NCBI RefSeq assembly: GCF_034190915.1 | Contig: NW_026947484.1 | Location: 77,509,982 to 77,573,981 of the forward strand | Source of the DNA: Cavia porcellus | Taxonomy: Eukaryota; Chordata; Mammalia; Rodentia; Caviidae | Direction of reading: 5' to 3' | DNA: 64,000 bases | Shown here: positions 57,130-64,000 of the stretch, piece by piece | How positions within the stretch are numbered: the first letter of the stretch is position 1 | Layout: every line of letters begins with the position of its first letter | The notes under the pieces: generated by a model | The model's database searches: none | What the model was told of the DNA's origin: nothing | Seen by the model: only the letters and a program-made list of their open reading frames with translations | Translations under genes and position numbers: made by a program

Positions 57130-60090
57130 AGGAATGCAGGCCTAACACCTGCCTTCATGGATCTTGGAGAAAGAAATTTTGAAAAAAGTCTTAAAAAATG
57201 ATGGCTGTGATCAGTGATAGAGAAGAGAAGCCATAGATGCTCTGGGATTCATGCCTGGAAAGACCTACTTACATGAAGGCCCCAGAAAACCTTTGCCAGT
57301 AGAAAGCAGGAGCAGAGGGTGGCCCCTATCTTCTAGCCAGAGCAGACAGGTGTGATGTTAGAGCTGCCTGGCCTCTGGGCCTGGCCTCTACCATTCAAAA
57401 CGAGCAAAGCAGAGCAAGCCAAGCTAGCTACAGGGCACTGAATACCCGCCAAGGTTGTACACAGAGCCCTCTTGGGCCCAACATCTGGAACTGTCTGGCA
57501 GAAGAAAAACCTGCATCCTACAGGCTCCAAAACACAATGATTTTGCAACACATTGTTAATTAGGGCCGCCCTTGGCAGTTACGAAACTGAAGCAGAAGCC
57601 AACAGACTATGAGTCAGTCCCAGCTTAACTTTCAGGTAATTTGTCAACTCAAGTCATGAAAAAAGCCATTTGTATAAAGATAAATTCCATTAGCTCGAAT
57701 GCATGCGCATATGTAAAAGCAAAACGAGGGCCTCTTGGTGCCATTTCTCCACTTCTCGGCACTGCAATTTTTCTCCTTTTAAAGCATTCTTCTTAAAGAT
57801 GTATGTGAGCATTGACAAACCAGACAGGGAACTTGGGAATATGAATACGTGTAAATACCAAGTCAGACGCTTTTTAAGGATGTCACTTTCTCTAAGGAGT
57901 GCAAGAATTACTTCAAAGCCATTAGTGTCTGGAATTCTCTGAAGGTAGAGGGACATTTTTAAACATAGTCTTTTTTTAAATCAGGCTTTAATAGTTTAGA
58001 GGAAGATCTTTTTTTCCCCCCAACAAGAAACAAACAAACAAAAATACAGCTTTTGACCTTACAAACCATAGCATCTGCCTATAAGCTTTTCTTGAAGATC
58101 ACAAACAACAGCTCAGGGGCTCAGCCATCAGGTGTCCTGATTAGCAGTTTCAAGGAAAAGTTTGTGTAGCTGACTTGAGTACAACAGATTCTATATTTGG
58201 AGATAAGTCAAACCTCAAAAAGCATGTATTGTTTGACTTTGAATTATTGCAAATTTTGACATGTTGCTACTACATATCTGAGATTTTTTGCATTGGGAGA
58301 TACAGAGGATTTTTTGTTTTTACTTCCACACACCCTTGAATTTTATGTTTCAGTGCACTCTAAAAGGCCCTGTGAATGAGGGGAAAATATTAAAATGCCC
58401 AATGTCAAGCTTTTAAGTGAATTGTGAAAATTTTTCACAATTTTCTTTATGAAAGACTGGTCTAAACTAAGAGAGAGAGCCATGGTAGCTCCTGCTTGCA
58501 TTTCAATTCTCAAAAGCATCTCTCATCTCTCAGCGCTTCCCTCCCCAAGTATTTCAGTGAAAGTCATTATTGGTTCTGGACTTACACCTCACCCTGAGAA
58601 GATGTAATGAGAATTGTTTGCTCTTTGCATGCTGTCTGAAAATTGCAGTCTGACTGCAATTGCTTCTTACAGTGGACAGGAAAAAAAAGGGTTTGGGAGG
58701 AAGAGATCTTTTGATGGAATAAATCTTGTGCTGATTCTGGGAACTGGTCACATTGGAAGTTGCAGACACTTGCCTGAAAAGATGTAAGTGGCCTCCTCTA
58801 ATTCCCTTTTCTATTCTGAATATGATAGAACACCTTTCTCTATAAACGTGCCCTCATCTTTTTCACACTGCAAAGAGAGGAAGAAGTTTACTTTGTGGCA
58901 CCAAGAATGAGGAAAGGAGGACATCAGAGAAGATAGAAAATGAACAAGAGAAAAAGGACAGAAAGAAAAACATTATACAGACACTCTGTATTCCCGGCAT
59001 CTGTCCCAATGACTTATACGCTCATTCATTTGAACATGTACCTGGAATTAATATCAGTTCCTGCAGACAAAGGAAAAGGACCCCTGGATGGTTCAGGCAG
59101 TTATTTCACCTTTCCTGTAGTTTGCCTTGTAGTGTAAGCAGAAATAACTTTTAATCCTGGCAGTGTGTTGGAAGTGACAGTTTTGTGATGTCTGCAAAGC
59201 TGAACTTTTTCCTTGCTCCTCTCTGTGAAGCACACTGTTCCTGTCAGCAGCTAAGCAGTTGTGATGTGAGTTGACAATTAAAGGATACTTTCATTGTTCT
59301 GTTGGTATCCTGGAAATTTGAAAATGTGGCATGCGAAATGATCATAGAAAAGGACGAATTATAATTAATTCAATACTGCTTTCCTATCTGAAAAAAGGTA
59401 ACTGAGGATGAAATGAATGAATCCTTGGGAAACACTAGAACAGAGGTTGGGCTCATTTCAAGTGTTCCATATTGGTAGATTTTGTCTTTATCACCCAGAC
59501 TCTGTTCTCATCCGAATACCCTTTTGTTTTAGAAACTGCATGCTCATGGGTATGCTCTTATGCAGACTTCCCTGTAACATCACATGTATAATGGGAGCAC
59601 TGGCCATAGAATCAGACAGAAGAGCATGGAACTCAATATAGTATAAAATGCACATGTTTTAGTGATGGTATAAGCATGGTTTGTGGGTTTTTTTGTCTTT
59701 TAAGGAATAAAAAAAATCACAGAATCATCTAGAAGGTAGGTATTTAGGACTTGGCTTTTAGTCCTCGCACTTTCTAAAGCCCTGACAAGGCTGCTGATCT
59801 GTTTACTGTTGGTAAACTCCAAGGAAGAGGGTCCATCGGGATTCTCATTTTATTCAGAACTGAGTGATATTTTCCCAGCACGAAAGATATCTACAGAGTA
59901 AGAATTTTGGGCCAACGTTTAATAAGTAGCACAAATAAATCTGAACCATTCATGCCTGTATTTCCTGTCCAAAACATACTTTCCTGGATGAAAGGCCATG
60001 TATCATAATTGGATGAATGGATATTATTCAAAAGTAAAACCAGCATGTTTAAAAATTTTGTTTCCGATGTGGATGATATTTACTGCTTAC
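57130..60090. other. Low-repeat stretch with candidate conserved element
   Basis: I recognise no interspersed repeat across nearly 3 kb. The 57,540-57,960 part is complex, with both-strand open frames of about 80 codons and balanced composition, as often seen in conserved non-coding elements. No exon structure is evident. Confidence 0.3.
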
Positions 60091-60094
60091 TAAA

Positions 60095-60330
60095 TATGAA
60101 GCTCCATCTTATATATTTCTCATGTTTTCACTGTTTAAGGATACTATTATTACTATACCCATTTGACAGAGGAGAAAACTAACGATGTTAAGATCTTTAG
60201 AAGAAAACGGAGATGGGAAGATCTGTGGTGAAGATTGCATGTCTAGTAAATGGAAAAGTGGGAGAGTTTGGATCCGAGACAATCTGGCTGTGGAGGCCAG
60301 GCTCGTATCCATTACACTCTCCTGCCTTTA
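60095..60330 (+). repeat. MIR SINE
   Basis: 'ttaaggatactattattact', 'atacccatttgacagaggag', 'tgtctagtaaatggaaaagt' and 'cattacactctcctgccttt' give MIR order in plus orientation. Confidence 0.8.
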
Positions 60331-60334
60331 CAGC

Positions 60335-62785
60335 AACAGTCTGGAAGCTGAAATACCAAGGCGTTATTTCCCATGCTTTAAAACATTATTTACACTACAA
60401 GCTAGTCTAGGTGATTTTCTAAAAACAGGCCTTCGCAGTTTTGCAGTCATTGCCAAGGCCTGTGAAATGTGGGGTGTGGAGGATGCGCTAAGAATTTGAA
60501 AATTGCTTTCAGATTGCTTTATGGAATTCCATGGAACTCAGAGAAGTGGTTCCAGGTTCATTATTACGAACATTTGGTATTTCACTGGTGCCTGGGTGGA
60601 AGGATACTGAGGTAATCTCTTGTGTACTGACTTCCTTAGCCATTCAGTTAATCAATCAATAGTCCATGTTGCAACAGCCAATATGGATGGATTTATGCTA
60701 AAAATTAACAGTAATGAGAATCACAGGGAAGTTGGATCCAAATGTTTTCTTCCATTGGGAGTGACTTCATTCTCCTGGTTATTCTTTTTGAACTTTCCCT
60801 TTGATAGCCAAAGAATTTGGTTTGGCTGTTGGGATATTCAGGTTGTCACATTAAAAATACTCTGACGATGATTATTTAATGACTTCCTAGCTCTTGCTTT
60901 ATGCCTGCCCTCATCCAGGGTGATGAGCTCACTGCACTGGGCAGTCTGGTTCTGGCTGGCTGCCATCCCCCTGCAGGGGCCCTAGGTCTCTGCAGATGTG
61001 AGTCAGCTGGGGATCACTTCTTTTCCTTTCTCTTTGCCTCATCCTCTTCCTTCCCTCCCTTTTTTCCCCTCTCACACAGTCCCTCAGAATGCTGCGTTCT
61101 GCATTTGATTTTAAGAACAACATGTTTACAAATGCCTGCTCAGGCAGGTCCAGCCTTCCAGAACAAAAGGCTATTGTAGCCTTTGAGGTCTCAGATGTGG
61201 CACTTTGAGTAGTGCCAGGGACACTCAAAATCTGCTGCAGTTCTAGTCTCAAAGGGGCCCAGGAGCCAAGGCTTCCAGAAGGAGCCTCACTTGTCAGCTG
61301 TCTGTCAGGATCTAGCCTGTCCCTCCCAGATGCTGCCTCTGCCACAGGGGGGTGACCAGACTGTAAAAATGAAATAGACTTCAGTGGGATGCCTGAAATT
61401 CATTTTCTCCCTCGGATGCTTTCATCTCACTCATTTCGCTGTGTTTACAGGCCCGCAGGTTTCCTGAGGGCAGCCATGATTTAGATTTACAGTTCCCCAG
61501 GCAGTCTGATTCTGAGGAAAAGTTATAACACCTGTAATGTATTACTGTCTCCTAGAGGAGCAAAGAATGTCAGGGGTTGGGGAGGTTGGCTACCCCAATA
61601 ACTGCAGACTTCACTACAGCCCTGAAAACATGCAGGCCGGCTGCACAAGTCCTGGCGCTCCCCCCCTTCTTGCTCAGGAGCACAGCAGATGCTGGGGCTT
61701 TTAGAGATAGGTACAAGTTGGAAGAAGGGCTGTGGTCGCATTCCTGTGTAGCTACAAGTGGTCCTAGTCACAGGACTCTGGCAGCCACACCTTGTACTGT
61801 GGTCAGGACAAAGAGTTCAGATTTGAAGCACAGAAACGGGGGGAACAGAAACCTTAGTGCACTTGGCGGGGGGCGGGGGGAGATGTTGCTGCTAGCAAAC
61901 ACTAAGGCTCCCCCACAAATGCTTAGCTCTCTCTTTGATCCCTTTTGCTGAAGCTATGTCTCTTTCATGCTAAAAGAGGACAGAATCAGCATTACACTGA
62001 GTACTGGGGGTCTGTCACACAGGACAGACGAGATAGGTTGAAAGGCCACGAGCTCTTGCCTTACAACGGTACCAGTTCAGCTTCCTGGCTGGTCTGGTTG
62101 CTGCCACCGGCTCCATACCCCCCAAGGAGACACACACACACACACACACACACACTTCTCTCTGTATTGGAAACTGATGGGTGTTTGAAATGATGAACCA
62201 GGTCTCATCTGTTTCCAGCCCAGGCTCTTGAAGGCAGAGATCCAAAGGCTTCATTGTCGTTCTCTACCGTGCCCTGTCCTTGTTCCCTACCATTAAGCCA
62301 ATTCGATTCACTATTCTTGACATGTCGCTGCTGGCTTGCTTTCCCGAGGATGGATGATACACTGAGATGTTAATTTTCCCCTTCTTGTTCACTGGTTAGA
62401 ATGCCGAAGAGGTTGTATTGGCTCTCCCTGTGAGCCCTTCAGACCACTTAAGTGTATGGAGAATGTCAGGATCTCTGGACAGAAATTCTCACTTATGTAT
62501 ACTGTTAAATTGGCTTGCTAATAACAAAGAAGCATTTGCCTACCATTCAGAGACCGCGTCTGCAAAGCCTAGGGATACAGCAAAGCTGGAAAGAATATGG
62601 TGGTCAGTGGCATCAGGATTTGCCTTGGCTCCACTCCTAACTCCAGTGTTTAGGGTTAGAACAAGTGATACAGCTTTTGAACAATATGGACCTCCAATCT
62701 CAGTGTCCATAAGCTTGGGAAAGATAAATATATAAACTAGACCAGGACTTTCACTGGACTATATACACTGTCCTTTTTACTGTTT
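60335..62785. other. Unclassified, GC-richer stretch
   Basis: More GC-rich than the rest of the window apart from the half-L1 5' UTR. Overlapping frames of 104-138 codons at 60,185-61,951 lie on both strands without domains. A TGAGTCAGC (AP-1-like) site is at about 61,000. I see no exon I can defend. Confidence 0.35.
62129..62155. repeat. (CA)n microsatellite
   Basis: About 13 CA units. Confidence 0.95.
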
Positions 62786-62789
62786 TGAA

Positions 62790-62905
62790 ACATATTTTAC
62801 TAAGTCACTGAACTACCTAGGTTAGGCTTAAACTTGCAATCCTTCTACCTTAGACTTCCAGAGAAGTGCTAGGGATTACAGGTGTATGGCAATATGCTCA
62901 GGTAA
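62790..62905 (-). repeat. B1-type SINE, antisense
   Basis: 'gaactacctaggttaggctt', 'aatccttctaccttagactt' and 'gtgctagggattacaggtgt' are the reverse complement of B1. Confidence 0.85.
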
Positions 62906-63570
62906 AAAATAATGTTTTGAAACTGTACACATTATACAATGGTAGTACACAGCAATGAGATTTTTTGTGGTATATCGATATGTAACTGCAATGTATTTCC
63001 ATTATTTTTATCTCTATTATCTCTTTCCCTTTCCTCCTTCTTTCCTCAAATTCCATTCCCCATCTCTAGATGATTATCTTCTAGTTTCCTGTCTCCTTTC
63101 CTTTGACTCTAAGTTTATTTTTAGATTGCTTCTATAAAAGAATGTGTGTGATTTTTGATATTATTTATTTCTGTATTCTTAATAGCCTTTGTCAGGGGAG
63201 TGAGATGGACTCTACATGTAGTTTCAATTTGCATTTCTTAATGCCTCAAGATGTTGCCCGCGTTTTCCATATATTTATTGGCCATTTGTACTTGTTGTTT
63301 TGAAAACTGTCTACTCAGTTCATTTTCCTGTTTATTAGGCCATCCAGGAATTTGGGGGAATTTTACTTAGTTCTTCATGTTTTCAGACTTCAATCCTATG
63401 TCTGAAGATCTGTTTGCAAAGATTTTCTTCAATCCCTTAGCAGATTGTTTCCTTGGCTGTGAAGAACCTCTTTTTAACTTAATGCAGTCCCATTAGTTGC
63501 TTTTTTTGATAGTATTTCCTGAGCTAGTGGGGTTCTATTCAGGAAGTCTGTGCCTTTAAAAAAAATGGTT
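62906..63570 (-). mobile_element. LINE-1 3' end, antisense
   Basis: 'aatttgcatttcttaatgcc', 'tatttattggccatttgtac', 'atctgtttgcaaagattttc', 'tttccttggctgtgaagaac' and a 'tcccattagttgc' block are the standard antisense phrases of the old L1 ORF2 C-terminus and 3' UTR. Confidence 0.8.
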
Positions 63571-64000
63571 CTAGACTTCATCATTCTACATGATGTGGGC
63601 TCCTAAAGGAAAAAGAATCAATGACCCTTTAAATTTCAACAGTTCATTCAGGGTCAGTTAGTAATTTTTAACAAGTGAAGCCCTTTGAAAGACTAGCCAA
63701 AAGCTTGGGAACCTCAAACGGAAATTTTCCTGTAAGATGAAGTCAGAGACAAAATAAATGTCAGAGTGAGCAAAGGATGGTTCTAGTGTCCTCGTATGCT
63801 CAGTAAGCCCTGTTTCTCCGCCTTCTACAAACATATTTCCCAGCTTCTCTTGGAGTTAAGTGGAACCTGGTGGTTGTCCTCTGGCCCCTTCCATGTCTGA
63901 TCTCCCGTGGTCCTGCGTGTGTTTACTTTTCTCTTCCACTGGTAAAGGCAGAGGAAAAGTTGGCTTCTCATGCCAGACACTGAGATTGGAGGTCCATATT
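63571..64000. other. Unclassified sequence at window end
   Basis: No gene or repeat recognised. Confidence 0.35.

Noticed and set aside
60929..61345. 138-codon minus-strand open frame as a possible gene
   Set aside because: It overlaps plus-strand frames of similar length in GC-richer DNA, has no domain or signal, and no splice context.
1..64000. CRISPR arrays, operons, ribosome binding sites, attachment sites
   Set aside because: The content is mammalian nuclear repeat DNA; none of the tandem repeats has a repeat-spacer layout, and prokaryotic signals are not relevant.

Overview
The window reads as non-coding nuclear DNA from a rodent (intergenic or deep-intronic). I found no host exon, rRNA, tRNA or snRNA gene that I can support. 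The rodent call rests on B1-type SINEs, tRNA-derived ID-type SINEs and one B1+ID composite (B1-dID), in a background of mammal-wide repeats (MIR, L2, MER5, MLT1). I see no clear B2 or B4 copies, which points away from mouse and rat and toward a squirrel-related, beaver/kangaroo-rat-type or similar clade. The species cannot be fixed from the sequence alone. Family names below come from recognition by eye, and boundaries without a target-site duplication (TSD) are approximate.

Layout. 1-10,400 is a cluster of LINE-1 copies: a 5'-truncated copy with degraded ORF2, a minus-strand 3' end carrying a B1, a copy with endonuclease and RT remnants and an internal deletion, and a short copy with a 5' inversion. 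11,100-13,600 holds a 5-bp-TSD LTR and a nest of MaLR-type LTRs with a composite SINE and a perfect 33-bp inverted repeat. 13,600-29,000 is mostly old or unclassified sequence with MER5, MaLR, L2 and MIR relics. 29,096-32,769 is the outstanding feature: a young minus-strand element flanked by a perfect 16-bp TSD. It has a CpG-rich L1-type 5' UTR, an almost intact L1 ORF1, a non-coding 3' body and a poly(A) tail, and no ORF2. That is the half-L1 (HAL1) architecture. 33,000-42,500 carries LTR, L1M and L2 relics and a young ID SINE with its TSD. 42,900-50,500 holds an old minus-strand L1 split by a second copy of the 11.1-kb LTR, a retroviral gag zinc-knuckle fragment abutting an LTR, and an ancient HAL1. 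50,500-64,000 has a second 5'-inverted L1, several MIRs, a full MLT1 LTR, simple repeats, and two low-repeat stretches that may be conserved non-coding DNA.

The genes present are the relics of mobile elements. ORF1 of the half-L1 is the only one close to intact. It would encode the trimeric RNA-binding chaperone of L1 particles. Because the element has no endonuclease or reverse transcriptase, its insertion must have used L1 ORF2 protein supplied in trans.
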